64,000 bases of DNA from Viridibacterium sp035456105 (lineage in GTDB: Bacteria; Pseudomonadota; Gammaproteobacteria; Burkholderiales; Rhodocyclaceae). Shown here piece after piece: positions 6,985-17,628 of the stretch. Below the pieces are notes generated by a model. It was not told the origin of the DNA and did not search any database. It saw only the letters and a list, made by a program, of their open reading frames with translations. Position numbers and translations under genes: made by a program. Location of the stretch: contig DATIDV010000043.1 in NCBI GenBank assembly GCA_035456105.1, positions 62,001-126,000 on the forward strand, in the 5' to 3' direction. Every line of letters starts with the position of its first letter. Position 1 is the stretch's first letter.

Positions 6985-9330
6985 TCAGCGCAAACACACC
7001 TTGCGCACCTGCACCATGTCAGTGTCGCCCGTCAGCACTTTTTCAATGCCGTCCTGACGCAAGGTGCGCATGCCGTCGTCCATCGCCGAGAGCATCAGCT
7101 CTGACACCAACGCACGTGTCTGGATGAGACGCTTGGCTGCGTCGGTGCCGAGCATGAGTTCATGCAGGCCGACACGGCCGCGATAGCCGGTGCTGTTGCA
7201 CTCGGCACAACCGACAGCACGCTTGAGCGTAAAACGCCCCTGCTCATCGGCAAAGCGTTCAAGCCAGTCGTCCATGATCAACTTGCGCGCAGCGGCAGGA
7301 TCGGCCGCAAAACGCTTTGAGTGACGCAGGTCTTCGCAGTACTCATCGAGCAGGACGGCAATTTCCTGCTCGCTGGCCTGATGTGTTTCACCGCAGCTCT
7401 TACAGACGCGACGCGCAAGGCGCTGCGCGAGCACGCCAAGCAGGGCGTCTGCAAAATTGAACGGATCCATGCCCATGTCGAGCAGACGTACGATGGATTC
7501 GGGTGCGCTGTTGGTGTGCAGCGTTGAGAACACGAGGTGACCGGTAAGCGAGGCTTCGAGACCGATGGTGACGGTCTCGATGTCGCGCATTTCACCAACC
7601 ATTATGACATCCGGGTCAGCGCGCAAGAATGCGCGCATCACGGTCGGAAAATCGAGCCCCGCCTTGCGATTGACCTGCACCTGACGCAGGCCCTTCTGCG
7701 TGATTTCCACCGGATCTTCGGCGGTCCAGATTTTCGTGTCAGGCGTGTTGATGTACTTGAGGATCGAGTGCAGCGTCGTTGTCTTGCCCGAGCCTGTCGG
7801 ACCACACACAAAAAAGATACCATAGGGCTTGCCGACGGTTTCCTTCAGGCGCGTCAGGTTGTGATCTGACAACGCGAGAGATTCGAGCGGTAGCGGCTCA
7901 CCTTGGGCCAGCACGCGCATGACCACATCTTCCATGCCACCCGCGGTAGGTATTGTGGCGACGCGCAATTCGATATCGAGCGGGCCGTACTTGCGGAACT
8001 TGATCTTGCCGTCCTGCGGCTTGCGACGCTCGGAGCTGTCCAGATCACACATGATCTTGATGCGCGCCACCATGGCATTGCGGTAGCTGGCGGGCACCTC
8101 GATATAGGGACTCAGCGCGCCATCCTTGCGGAAGCGCACCAGCGTCTTTTCCTTGCCGGGGCGCGGCTCGATGTGGATGTCCGATGCGCCCTGCCGATGC
8201 GCGTCGACAATGATGCGATTGACCAGCTTGACGAGTTCGTTGTCGGCCGCCGCGTTCAGATCTTCACTATTCGGCGTGCCTTCGTCATCGGTAAGATCCG
8301 ACAGCAGATCGCCCATCGAGAAGTCGTCGGCAAGCTGATCAAAGAACTGGGTAACGGTCTGATCAAATTCGACCTGAGTGCACACGCGATAGACCAGCTT
8401 GAGGTGCTGGAAGACGTTTTGGGCTACGCGCGAGCCCATTACGCTCTCCGGGTCCACCGCAAGAATCAGGACACCTTCGGTATTTTCTTCGAGGGGCAAC
8501 CAGCCGCTTTTGACTGCGTATTCGCGCTTGATATTGCGCAGCAGATCCATGGGGCGAATGCGATTGGGCTTGAATATCTCATAAGGCACACCGTAAAAGC
8601 GCGCCATCGAATCACCAAGCTCTGGCACGGTGCAATTGAACTCTTCAATGAGGTAGCGCTCCAGCGACACGCCACGCTGGCGTGCCTTTTCGCCAAGATC
8701 TTCCAGGTTCTGCCCGGCCAGCTTGCCTTCACGTACCAGGAAATCGTATTTCGAACGCAGCGGCACTTCAGCGTGCAGGCGCTGGGCAAACGCGATGGAC
8801 AGCGTCTGCGCCAGTGCCAGCACACCCTCCTCTTCTATCGTGGAGAAGGGCTGGCCGTCGGCGGTGTTGATGAGTTGAACCGCACCGATCAGTTCGTCCT
8901 GCTCCGAGTCAACGAGCGGCACAACCAGCATCTGCTTGCAGCGAAAACCACTACGCTCGTCCACCTCGTGACGGAACTGCAACTCGGGGGAAATACCTGC
9001 CAGCTCGGCGTCGTCATAGACATCACGGATGTTCAACAGCTGCCGACGATTCGCCACGAAACCCGCCACGCTCTTGTCCGAGATCGGCAGGCGTATCGAA
9101 CGTGTCACTTGCAGGCCGGTCTTCACGCGCGAACTGATGCTGGTCTTCGACTCATCGACGACGTAGATCGTCAGACGCTCAGCACCGAACAGCGCACATA
9201 TCTCGTTGGACACCTCGGCGATGATCTCGTCGATATTGCCTGTTTCATGCACCCGCGCAGTCAGCGTTTGCAGGCCCTTGAAGAAGGCCAGGCGTCGCGC
9301 CATCGCGTTGCTCTTGGGGATTGCACTCAT
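6985..9330 (-). CDS. GAF domain-containing GspE/PilB-type ATPase
   Basis: A 781-residue fusion. Residues about 20-185 are a GAF domain; about 195-330 form an MshE/T2SSE N-terminal region; about 365-770 are the secretion/pilus-assembly ATPase. Walker A is GPTGSGKTTT (510-519), Walker B DVIMVGE (574-580), the His box TGHLVFSTLHTN (596-607). Two CxxC pairs (643/646 and 708/711) match the zinc motif of GspE/PilB, unusually widely spaced. Such ATPases power type IV pilus or type II secretion assembly, but no other pilus genes are adjacent. The GAF domain suggests control by a small ligand, perhaps a nucleotide. A phosphodiesterase-like and an FHA gene lie just upstream in the same orientation. Function in this cluster is inference. 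Confidence 0.9.
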   Translation of the reverse strand: MSAIPKSNAMARRLAFFKGLQTLTARVHETGNIDEIIAEVSNEICALFGAERLTIYVVDESKTSISSRVKTGLQVTRSIRLPISDKSVAGFVANRRQLLNIRDVYDDAELAGISPELQFRHEVDERSGFRCKQMLVVPLVDSEQDELIGAVQLINTADGQPFSTIEEEGVLALAQTLSIAFAQRLHAEVPLRSKYDFLVREGKLAGQNLEDLGEKARQRGVSLERYLIEEFNCTVPELGDSMARFYGVPYEIFKPNRIRPMDLLRNIKREYAVKSGWLPLEENTEGVLILAVDPESVMGSRVAQNVFQHLKLVYRVCTQVEFDQTVTQFFDQLADDFSMGDLLSDLTDDEGTPNSEDLNAAADNELVKLVNRIIVDAHRQGASDIHIEPRPGKEKTLVRFRKDGALSPYIEVPASYRNAMVARIKIMCDLDSSERRKPQDGKIKFRKYGPLDIELRVATIPTAGGMEDVVMRVLAQGEPLPLESLALSDHNLTRLKETVGKPYGIFFVCGPTGSGKTTTLHSILKYINTPDTKIWTAEDPVEITQKGLRQVQVNRKAGLDFPTVMRAFLRADPDVIMVGEMRDIETVTIGLEASLTGHLVFSTLHTNSAPESIVRLLDMGMDPFNFADALLGVLAQRLARRVCKSCGETHQASEQEIAVLLDEYCEDLRHSKRFAADPAAARKLIMDDWLERFADEQGRFTLKRAVGCAECNSTGYRGRVGLHELMLGTDAAKRLIQTRALVSELMLSAMDDGMRTLRQDGIEKVLTGDTDMVQVRKVCLR

Positions 9331-9479
9331 TTCGTCTCCAGACTGACATTCAGCGACCGCGATGACCGGTCTCTGAGTGAAACGAGAATACGGCCACTAC
9401 GCCCTTGCAGGCGTGTAATAAGTTGTATCGGCAGATATGCAGAAATTTTCAGAACGCAGCAATGCGCCCGAAGCAGCGA

Positions 9480-10247
9480 TCAGAGCGAAAAAGTCTGGTC
9501 GTTGTGGAGCAAGCCGGGCTGCAAACGGACGAACCCGGTCTTCAGTTCGGCGCTGATCTGCTCTACCAGGCCCGGCTTAAGGTGAGTCACGAACACTTCG
9601 GGCTCGACCGTAAGGCGGCTCAACAGCACGCGCAGCATGCTCGGACAGAGATGTCGCGCAGCCAGCGCCAGATCATGCTGTGCGTCAGGGAAGGCGGTTT
9701 CGACGATGAAATAGCGCAGATCAGCCATCGCGTTAAGGGCTTCGATCAGCGCGTCGCACAGGGTCGTATCGCCGGAGAACACCAGACTGCCTGTGGCGCC
9801 CGCAAGGCGGTAACCCACGGCCGGCACGGCATGCAGGGCAGGTACGGCCGCGATGCGGCGCTTGCCCAGAGTGATCGTCTCACCAACAGTCAATGACTGC
9901 AGGCGCAGGAATGGATGGTCCCGATCGGGGATCGCGGTGAAGTCGGGCCATACCAGCCAGTTGAAGATATGCGAACGCAGGATGCGCACCGTCTCTTCCG
10001 TCGCGTGCACGGTAATCGGCCGCGTGCGGAAGTCCCCGACTGTATCGACCAGCAAGGGCAGCAAGGCGATGTGGTCGAGATGGGAATGCGTGATGAAGAT
10101 GTGATCAATCTTCAGCAACTGCTCGAACGACAGCGCAGCCGCACCTGTGCCACAGTCGATCAGAATGTCATCGTCGACCAGCAGCGAAGTGGTGCGGTTG
10201 GTCAGACCACCGATACCACCGCTACAGCCGAGAACGCGGATATCCAT
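9480..10247 (-). CDS. MBL-fold 3',5'-cyclic-nucleotide phosphodiesterase-like protein
   Basis: A 255-residue metallo-beta-lactamase-fold hydrolase. The zinc-binding HSHLDH motif is at residues 54-59, with later ligands in the FSGDTT segment and the THLKP segment near the end. The N-terminus (MDIRVLGCSGGIGG) and overall length match betaproteobacterial proteins annotated as class II-type cyclic-nucleotide phosphodiesterases. RNase Z-like relatives share the fold, so cAMP or cGMP as substrate is not proven. It lies 48 bases after the FHA gene and 149 bases before the GAF-ATPase gene, all on the same strand. Confidence 0.8.
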   Translation of the reverse strand: MDIRVLGCSGGIGGLTNRTTSLLVDDDILIDCGTGAAALSFEQLLKIDHIFITHSHLDHIALLPLLVDTVGDFRTRPITVHATEETVRILRSHIFNWLVWPDFTAIPDRDHPFLRLQSLTVGETITLGKRRIAAVPALHAVPAVGYRLAGATGSLVFSGDTTLCDALIEALNAMADLRYFIVETAFPDAQHDLALAARHLCPSMLRVLLSRLTVEPEVFVTHLKPGLVEQISAELKTGFVRLQPGLLHNDQTFSL

Positions 10248-10295
10248 GCGGGCGCGTATGGGTAATGAGGGGTCAGAACCGGATTCGGCTCGCGC

Positions 10296-11039
10296 TCAAC
10301 TCAGCGGCCGCAGATAGAAGCCCATCTTGACGCCAGCAATCTCGATCACATCCTGATCGCTGAGCAGATGCGCCTGCGCATCCAGCTGGCGGCCATTGAG
10401 AATCGGGAAGCTGTCACCTTCAACGTGCGTCAGGAAGTAGCCATGTGGGCGGCGCGTAATGACTGCCACCTGTGAGCCGGGCTTGCCGAGCGTTGTCAGG
10501 GACTTGGAAAGCTCGAGCTCGCGGCCGGCATTGCGGCCTGAGAGTATCTGCACCATGCCCATCGATTCGTTTTTTGGGCTGCCATCCGGAGGCGCCCAAC
10601 CCGTCGTCGAAGAAGCGTCCGTCACCGAAGTCTCGACGCCGAAGCCCACCATCGTTTCGGTGTGCCCACGCGGTGCACTGCTCAACTTCGCCGCGTCAGG
10701 CGAAGCCACGAAAGCCTTTTCAAACGTGCTGCCGGCAGCGAATTCCGGCGTGTCCTTGATGAATTTTAGGCGGTACTTGCCGAGCTCGATGACATCGCCA
10801 TCCTTGAGCACGTGCTTCTTGACCGGCTGGCTATTGCAATAGGTGCCGTTGGTACTGTTGAGGTCTTCGAGAAAAGCATCGTTGAGAATGCACACGATCA
10901 GCGCGTGCTCGCCACTGATCGCCAGATTGTCTATCTGGATGTCATTGTGCGGCTTGCGGCCAATGGTCGTGCGCTCCTTGGTCAACATGATTTCCTTGAG
11001 CACCAGACCATCCATGCTAAGAACCAGCTTCGCCATCAT
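10296..11039 (-). CDS. FHA domain protein (two FHA-like domains)
   Basis: A 247-residue cytoplasmic protein. The first FHA domain (about residues 20-95) has the phosphothreonine-binding elements TIGRKPHNDI, SGEH and NSTNGT. A Ser/Thr-rich linker follows, and a second, degenerate FHA-like fold (about 178-245) has LGKPG and ILNG. FHA domains read threonine phosphorylation, but no Ser/Thr kinase gene is in the window. It is the first gene of the FHA-phosphodiesterase-GAF ATPase set. Translation may begin at either of two adjacent ATGs; GGGGAAA lies just upstream. Confidence 0.88.
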   Translation of the reverse strand: MMAKLVLSMDGLVLKEIMLTKERTTIGRKPHNDIQIDNLAISGEHALIVCILNDAFLEDLNSTNGTYCNSQPVKKHVLKDGDVIELGKYRLKFIKDTPEFAAGSTFEKAFVASPDAAKLSSAPRGHTETMVGFGVETSVTDASSTTGWAPPDGSPKNESMGMVQILSGRNAGRELELSKSLTTLGKPGSQVAVITRRPHGYFLTHVEGDSFPILNGRQLDAQAHLLSDQDVIEIAGVKMGFYLRPLS

Positions 11040-11136
11040 TTCCCCAAGCTAAAAAGCCAATATCCGCTTACTTCAGCGTCGGTATATCTCTGCGGCAACG
11101 TCGACCAGCGCTGCCATGAGCCGTCAGTCGATCCGC

Positions 11137-12090
11137 CTAGTATGGCAAAGTCTGCCCAAGACCGGATAGTTTCGCCCGCTCCAGCAAGGCTGCACCCAAC
11201 ACGACATCCTGAATCGCCAGGCCCTGCGACTCGAACAAGCTTACGTCCGTGTCCGATTGCCGACCCGGACGGAAACCGGCCAGAAGCTCGCCCAACTCGA
11301 CCAGCTTGCGTGTCGTGAAGCGCCCTTTTTCAAGCCCGGGCACAATATCGCCCGCCTCCAGCAAGGCCGTTTCACGACTATCCACGCAGATCAGATCAGC
11401 ACGATTTACAGCAGTTTCATCCAGTTCGCGACGTGCCAGCGAGTTCGAGCCCATCGCATTGACATGCACACCATCAGCCAGCCATGCGCCTTGAAGCACA
11501 GGCGACGATGCAGTCGTAGCTGTTACCACAATGTCACTGCCACGCACGGCCAGCTCTGCTGACTCTACGGCTTCGACGCGCACACCGGATTCGACAGTCA
11601 TGTCGGCACAGAATTGCTGCAACTTGTCAGGACGCCGTGCAAAAACCTTGAAATGCGTCAGGTCGCGCACCGCCGCAAGTGCAAGCATCTGGCCACGTGC
11701 CTGCCAGCCTGCGCCAATGATACCTGCCACCCGGGCATCGGGTCGTGACAAACAACGCGCCGCGAGTCCGCCCGCGGCTCCCGTTCGCATCATTCCAAGC
11801 AGATCAGCCTCAATAACCGCCAGCGGCTCGCCCGAATCGGCCCTGAACAAATGTAGTAAGAAGCGCGCGCCGGCCGCCGAAGTCGTATAGGCCTTGTAGC
11901 CCATCACCCCACCAGCGGGCCAGGCCGCCTGCAACAGGTGCTGCATGGCCCCGCTACCCCGCACCCGGCGGCGCGGCACGTCACTGGCCTCACCACGCGC
12001 CAGCGTCGCATGCGCCGTCTCGACAGCCTTGAGTGCAAGCGGCATGTCGAGCAGGCGCGCTACATCTGCTTCGGTGAGATAGATGGCCAT
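11137..12090 (-). CDS. Ornithine cyclodeaminase / mu-crystallin family protein
   Basis: A 317-residue NAD(P)-dependent enzyme. The dinucleotide-binding loop is GIIGAGWQARGQ. Family residues are present: Lys in MGYKAYT, Arg in MMRTGAAGG, and the Asp-containing segment SLARRELDETAV. Members include ornithine cyclodeaminase, alanine dehydrogenase-like enzymes and ketimine reductases, so the exact substrate is open. It begins 19 bases after the TerC family gene and is probably cotranscribed with it. Confidence 0.88.
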   Translation of the reverse strand: MAIYLTEADVARLLDMPLALKAVETAHATLARGEASDVPRRRVRGSGAMQHLLQAAWPAGGVMGYKAYTTSAAGARFLLHLFRADSGEPLAVIEADLLGMMRTGAAGGLAARCLSRPDARVAGIIGAGWQARGQMLALAAVRDLTHFKVFARRPDKLQQFCADMTVESGVRVEAVESAELAVRGSDIVVTATTASSPVLQGAWLADGVHVNAMGSNSLARRELDETAVNRADLICVDSRETALLEAGDIVPGLEKGRFTTRKLVELGELLAGFRPGRQSDTDVSLFESQGLAIQDVVLGAALLERAKLSGLGQTLPY

Positions 12091-12109
12091 CGCGTCGTGC
12101 GTGTCAGTT

Positions 12110-12811
12110 TCAGGGTTTGGCTTGCTCGCCCGATCTGGACAGCTTCAAGCGCCCCAATGCAAGCACCAGCAACGCGCCGCCCACGGCAAGCGCGTAGTGC
12201 ACGGTGCTCGTCACCGGCATGACGAACTCCTCGAACTTCTGCTCGGCGCCAAGCATTTCACCAGCGATCCAGCCCAGCAGCATCGCCCCCAGCGTGATGA
12301 TGATGGGGAAGCGTTCCATGAGTTTGAGCACGATATTGCTGCCGAAGATCACGATCGGAATCGATAGGGCCAGACCGATGATCAACAGCACCAGCTTTGC
12401 CTCGGCTGGCGCCGCATCGGCAGCAGCGGCAACCGCCAGTACATTATCGAGGCTCATCACCAAGTCTGCGATCAGGATGGTCTTGATGGCCTCCAGCAGC
12501 GAGGAGGACTGCTTGATGTCTGCGGCGTCGTCCTCGTCTTTGAGCAGTTGCACGCCGACGTACACCAGCAGCACAGCACCAACAAGTTTGAGCCAAGGCC
12601 ACTGCAGCATCTGCACCGCAAAAATCGTCAGGATCACGCGCATGACGATGGCGGCGACCGAACCCCAGATCACAGCCTGCTTTTGTTGCACGGGTTGCAG
12701 CGACCGGGCTGCCAATGCGATGACGACCGCATTGTCGCCGGAAAGAAGAATATTGACCCAGATGATCTTGGCGAGGCCAAGCCAGAAGGTACTTTGCGAA
12801 AGCATTTCCAC
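12110..12811 (-). CDS. TerC/YjbE family integral membrane protein
   Basis: A 233-residue inner-membrane protein with about seven hydrophobic segments. The two internal repeats carry the family metal-site motifs SGDNAVV (near residue 24) and SLDNVLA (near residue 120). TerC/YjbE proteins are linked to manganese export or metal supply to exported enzymes. The start is a GTG at 12811 preceded by AAGGAAA. I saw no clear yybP-ykoY riboswitch in the 120-base upstream gap, which is mostly the sucD terminator. Confidence 0.9.
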   Translation of the reverse strand: MEMLSQSTFWLGLAKIIWVNILLSGDNAVVIALAARSLQPVQQKQAVIWGSVAAIVMRVILTIFAVQMLQWPWLKLVGAVLLVYVGVQLLKDEDDAADIKQSSSLLEAIKTILIADLVMSLDNVLAVAAAADAAPAEAKLVLLIIGLALSIPIVIFGSNIVLKLMERFPIIITLGAMLLGWIAGEMLGAEQKFEEFVMPVTSTVHYALAVGGALLVLALGRLKLSRSGEQAKP

Positions 12812-12879
12812 GAGAATTTCCTTAGTTCTGCAGTGACGGGTCGAGCATCACTGATCCAGCAAAGACACAAAACAAAAAC

Positions 12880-12912
12880 AAGAAACAAAAACGGGCAGCC
12901 ACAGCTGCCCGT
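12880..12912 (-). terminator. Terminator of sucCD
   Basis: Perfect 9-bp stem ACGGGCAGC/GCTGCCCGT (12891-12899 with 12904-12912), loop 4 bases, followed on the minus strand by TTTTGTTTCTTG. It lies just after the sucD stop and separates sucCD from the TerC family gene. Confidence 0.88.
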
Positions 12913-12930
12913 TCTCGAACCACATGCAGC

Positions 12931-13824
12931 TTAGAGCAGGCCCTTTAGCAGCTTGGCCATTTCCGATGGATTGCGCGTCACGGTGAAACCACAGGCATCC
13001 ATGATCTCCAGCTTCGCGTCAGCGGTATCAGCACCGCCAGAGATCAACGCACCGGCATGACCCATGCGCTTACCCGCGGGTGCAGTGACGCCAGCGATGA
13101 AACCAACAATCGGCTTCTTCATGTTGTCCTTGCACCACAACGCAGCTTCAGCCTCGTCCGGACCACCGATTTCGCCGATCATGATGACGGCATCGGTTTC
13201 AGGATCGTCGTTGAAAGCCTTCATCACGTCGATGTGCTTCAGACCGTTGATAGGGTCACCACCGATACCGACGGCGGAGGACTGGCCCAGACCGATTTCG
13301 GTCAGCTGAGCGACAGCTTCGTACGTCAGCGTGCCGGAACGCGATACGACACCGATACGGCCCTTGCGGTGAATGTGACCCGGCATGATGCCGATCTTGA
13401 TTTCGTCTGGCGTGATCAAGCCTGGGCAGTTCGGGCCAAGCAACAGGGTCTTCTTGCCACCAGCCGCTTCCTTGGCCTTCATCTTGTTGCGAACCAACAG
13501 CATGTCACGAACAGGAATTCCTTCTGTGATGCAGATCACGAAATCCAGATCTGCCTCGACTGCTTCCCAGATTGCGTCCGCGGCACCAGCCGGTGGTACG
13601 TAGATTACGGAAACGGTGGCCCCAGTCGTGCTAGCGGCTTCCTTCACGGAACCGAAAATCGGAATATTGAAGATGGACTCGCCAGCCTTCTTCGGATTCA
13701 CGCCGGCAACGAAACAATTCTTGCCGTTCGCGTACTCCTGGCACTTCTCGGTATGGAACTGACCGGTCTTTCCCGTGATGCCCTGGGTAATAACCTTGGT
13801 ATCTTTGTTGATGAAAATCGACAT
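12931..13824 (-). CDS. sucD: Succinyl-CoA synthetase alpha subunit
   Basis: 297 residues, full length. With SucC it forms the TCA-cycle ligase that makes ATP or GTP from succinyl-CoA. The CoA-binding Rossmann domain opens with ITQGITGKTGQFHTEK, and the phosphohistidine region contains GHAGALISGG. It starts 23 bases after sucC; a site (GGAG) precedes the ATG. The pair ends at the terminator at 12880-12912. Confidence 0.98.
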   Translation of the reverse strand: MSIFINKDTKVITQGITGKTGQFHTEKCQEYANGKNCFVAGVNPKKAGESIFNIPIFGSVKEAASTTGATVSVIYVPPAGAADAIWEAVEADLDFVICITEGIPVRDMLLVRNKMKAKEAAGGKKTLLLGPNCPGLITPDEIKIGIMPGHIHRKGRIGVVSRSGTLTYEAVAQLTEIGLGQSSAVGIGGDPINGLKHIDVMKAFNDDPETDAVIMIGEIGGPDEAEAALWCKDNMKKPIVGFIAGVTAPAGKRMGHAGALISGGADTADAKLEIMDACGFTVTRNPSEMAKLLKGLL

Positions 13825-13847
13825 TTATTGAGCTCCTGGCCTGTGGC

Positions 13848-15014
<1,167 letters not shown>

Positions 15015-15354
15015 GTTTGCCCTTAATTTGCGCTTGGCACGAACCGCCCACCCACGTGGCGGTCAACACGCACGGATTAGTCACTTTGATTTTTTGTCGA
15101 TCACCCGGACCGTTCCGCCCCAGAAAACAGCGCAGGGCCTGAACACGACACGCAGCTTCTTAGGGGGAAGGCTGAATTGGCGCAGCGGCAGGATGAGCCG
15201 CGTATTGTACCCAAAGGCATGCTGTTACGCACAAAGAACGCCATTCCGACCAGGCTCTACGGCCCTGCTGCAAGCGCGAAATACAAAGAACGTGGCACTA
15301 GCACCGCCTATTCACGGCTTGCGGGCGACTTGCGTCGCTTAAAATCGCGCTTAC
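15015..15354. other. Divergent intergenic region sucC/fimV-like gene
   Basis: 340 bases that must hold the promoters of sucCD (-) and of the fimV-like gene (+). Small frames occur but none is convincing. I could not assign clear -35/-10 pairs or a structured RNA. Confidence 0.4.
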
Positions 15355-17607
15355 ATGACGAAATTCGCCCGAATCCGCATGCCCGCTTCGGCCTGCTCCA
15401 GACAGGTCAGCCCCCGTGCCAGCAAGGCCTCTGGCCTTGCGCGGACGCTACTACCCGCCCTGCTGGGCGGGGCGCTCTTACAGGTGGCCCTCCCGGCAAC
15501 GGCAATCAGTCTCGGCGAAGTTCAGACCAGTAGCCGGATCGGCGACGTTCTGCAGGTTCGTGTCCCGCTATCGGCAAATGCGGATGACAACGTCACTGCG
15601 GATTGCATCCACCTCGAAGGTCCGCGCGGCGACAGCAGCGACGACCTGCCCTGGTTACGCGCCGGACGTTTGCGCCTCACGACCCAAGCCAATGGTCAGC
15701 AAACCTTGCTGATCACCTCACTGCAGTCGGTACAGTCCCCGATCATCATGCTGGCGGTACGCGTCGACTGTAATGCCACGCTCCGCCGCGAATACACGCT
15801 GCTGCTCAATCCGCCCGGCACCGCAGAAGCAAACCCTGCTGTTTTACCACCAGCGTCCCTGCCGAACACCGGCAACACATGGCGCACGGCGCGGGGCGAG
15901 AGCGTGCAAAGCATCGGCCGAAGTCTGTTCCCCGCTGACAAAAACCTGCAATCCCGCTACGTGATGCTGCTACGCCAGCGCAATGCCGACAAGCTGCAAG
16001 GGATCAGCGATGCAACGCCCCTACCCGTCGGCACAGAACTCAGCGTGCCCGACACCAGTGAATTGAATAACGCGCCTGTCGCCACGACGCCGGCATGGCG
16101 CACACGAGCCGCCCGCCCTGCGGCTGAACCGACGCAGGCCATGAGCAGCAACTCCAGCCCCTCGATAGCACCGCACAAGTCACGTACAGGACCTCCTCGT
16201 GAGCGCCTGATCATCGGCGGGGAGGAGCGCGCGGGCCTGCAAATGGCAACAGATCTATCGGGACGCAAGGAGCTTTCCGAGGCTGACCGAAACCAATTAC
16301 GCACTGAAATGCAGCTGATCGCTTCGCTGGACGACAAGATCGCCACTCAGCTGGAGCTGAGCGAAAAGCTGCGCCAACTTGAAGCCTTGCAGGCGAAGCT
16401 GCAATCCGATGTGCAGGGACTGGAAACTCGCATCCGCGTGCAACAACAAGCCACTCTGCAAGGCGCCTCGGCACCGGTAGCCGCACAGCCGCTCCCGGCC
16501 AATGCGCCCCCCATCCAGTCTGCAGCCAGGACAAACCAGATCACCGCACTTTCTGCCTGGCAAGACTGGAGGCTGCCAGCCGGCGGCATCGCCGCCCTGC
16601 TTCTGCTGCTCACGATCTGGCGTCGCCGCAGGAACGGCCATGCGGAGAGCACCATAGAGGAGGTCGCTAAACTCACCTCCGGAACCGGCACGCCGCCTGC
16701 GGGCCAGCCTGCCGACGACCTGTTCGAGCCACTCTCCGAGGAAGACATCTGGCCCGATGCGAGCACCCTCAAACGGCCGGCTGGCGCCAATACGGGCACC
16801 GGGCTACCCGATTTTTCCGAACTGGGACCAACATCCATCCTGCATATCGATGAAGATGTCGAAGAGCACAACTCGGCAGTCGAACTTGCCGAGATCATGA
16901 TGTCCTTCGGTCGCGTGCAGGGGGCAGCGCAAACACTGGCAGACTTTATCCGCGCCAACCCCAAGCAGGCAGTCAAACCTTGGGTGAAACTGCTTGAAGT
17001 CTACAAAACTGCCAATATGCGCACGGAGTTCGATGCGCTCACTTCACAGCTCAACAAGACCTTCAACGTCAAGCCGGTGACCTGGGACGATTTCGATGTC
17101 GCCCTGCGCGCTCCGGAATCACTTGAGAACATTGCCCACCTGTCGCAAAAGGTGTGCGAGCTATGGGGCAAGCGCGAGTGCCAAGCGTTCCTGCATGGTT
17201 TGCTGCGAGACAATCGCCAGGGCACGCGCCAAGGCTTTCCACTGGCCATCGTCGATGAAATCCTGCTACTGCTGGCAATCCTTGAGTCTCACCTCGGTCA
17301 TTACAAGTACGACGTCGAACCGGATCCTCAGCCTGTCCCCGAACCAACCTCACCAACCATGACCACACCGGGCGTGCCACGTACAGTGCCCCCGATCTTT
17401 CCTCCGACACTGTCTGCTCCGGCGCCGGCAGCCATCCCTGCACGCGCGCACGAACGATCGGCACTCGACTTTGACATAGGCAAGAGTGATTTCGACCTGG
17501 GCCTCGACACCGAAGACCTGACGCGCACCCTGCACATCAATCTGGACGACCTGCCCGACTCATCGACGCAGACCGATCCCTCGCCACGCAAAGCTGAAGA
17601 GACTTGA
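15355..17607 (+). CDS. fimV: FimV/HubP-like polar protein
   Basis: A 750-residue protein. A long signal peptide (cleavage about residue 50, after LPATA) leads into the FimV N-terminal domain (ISLGEVQTSSRIGDVLQVRVPL). A LysM-like peptidoglycan-binding segment lies at about 175-235, a coiled coil at about 325-365, and one membrane span at about 407-424. The cytoplasmic part is acidic and has a TPR-like FimV C-terminal region (AVELAEIMMSFGRVQGAA, about 505-580). FimV/HubP organises cell poles and supports type IV pilus function. The final conserved C-terminal FimV helix is not obvious here. The start is uncertain: no strong site precedes the ATG, and a second ATG lies at 15379. Confidence 0.82.
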   Translation: MTKFARIRMPASACSRQVSPRASKASGLARTLLPALLGGALLQVALPATAISLGEVQTSSRIGDVLQVRVPLSANADDNVTADCIHLEGPRGDSSDDLPWLRAGRLRLTTQANGQQTLLITSLQSVQSPIIMLAVRVDCNATLRREYTLLLNPPGTAEANPAVLPPASLPNTGNTWRTARGESVQSIGRSLFPADKNLQSRYVMLLRQRNADKLQGISDATPLPVGTELSVPDTSELNNAPVATTPAWRTRAARPAAEPTQAMSSNSSPSIAPHKSRTGPPRERLIIGGEERAGLQMATDLSGRKELSEADRNQLRTEMQLIASLDDKIATQLELSEKLRQLEALQAKLQSDVQGLETRIRVQQQATLQGASAPVAAQPLPANAPPIQSAARTNQITALSAWQDWRLPAGGIAALLLLLTIWRRRRNGHAESTIEEVAKLTSGTGTPPAGQPADDLFEPLSEEDIWPDASTLKRPAGANTGTGLPDFSELGPTSILHIDEDVEEHNSAVELAEIMMSFGRVQGAAQTLADFIRANPKQAVKPWVKLLEVYKTANMRTEFDALTSQLNKTFNVKPVTWDDFDVALRAPESLENIAHLSQKVCELWGKRECQAFLHGLLRDNRQGTRQGFPLAIVDEILLLLAILESHLGHYKYDVEPDPQPVPEPTSPTMTTPGVPRTVPPIFPPTLSAPAPAAIPARAHERSALDFDIGKSDFDLGLDTEDLTRTLHINLDDLPDSSTQTDPSPRKAEET

Positions 17608-17628
17608 TACAGCCCGCGGCGCACAAGG

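Noticed and set aside
7903..9585. A 560-codon open frame on the plus strand
   Set aside because: It is antisense to the GAF-PilB ATPase gene, whose domains and motifs are unambiguous; the frame stays open because of codon bias in GC-rich DNA.
12812..12930. yybP-ykoY manganese riboswitch ahead of the TerC family gene
   Set aside because: The 120-base gap is mostly the sucD terminator, and I could not find the conserved riboswitch core.
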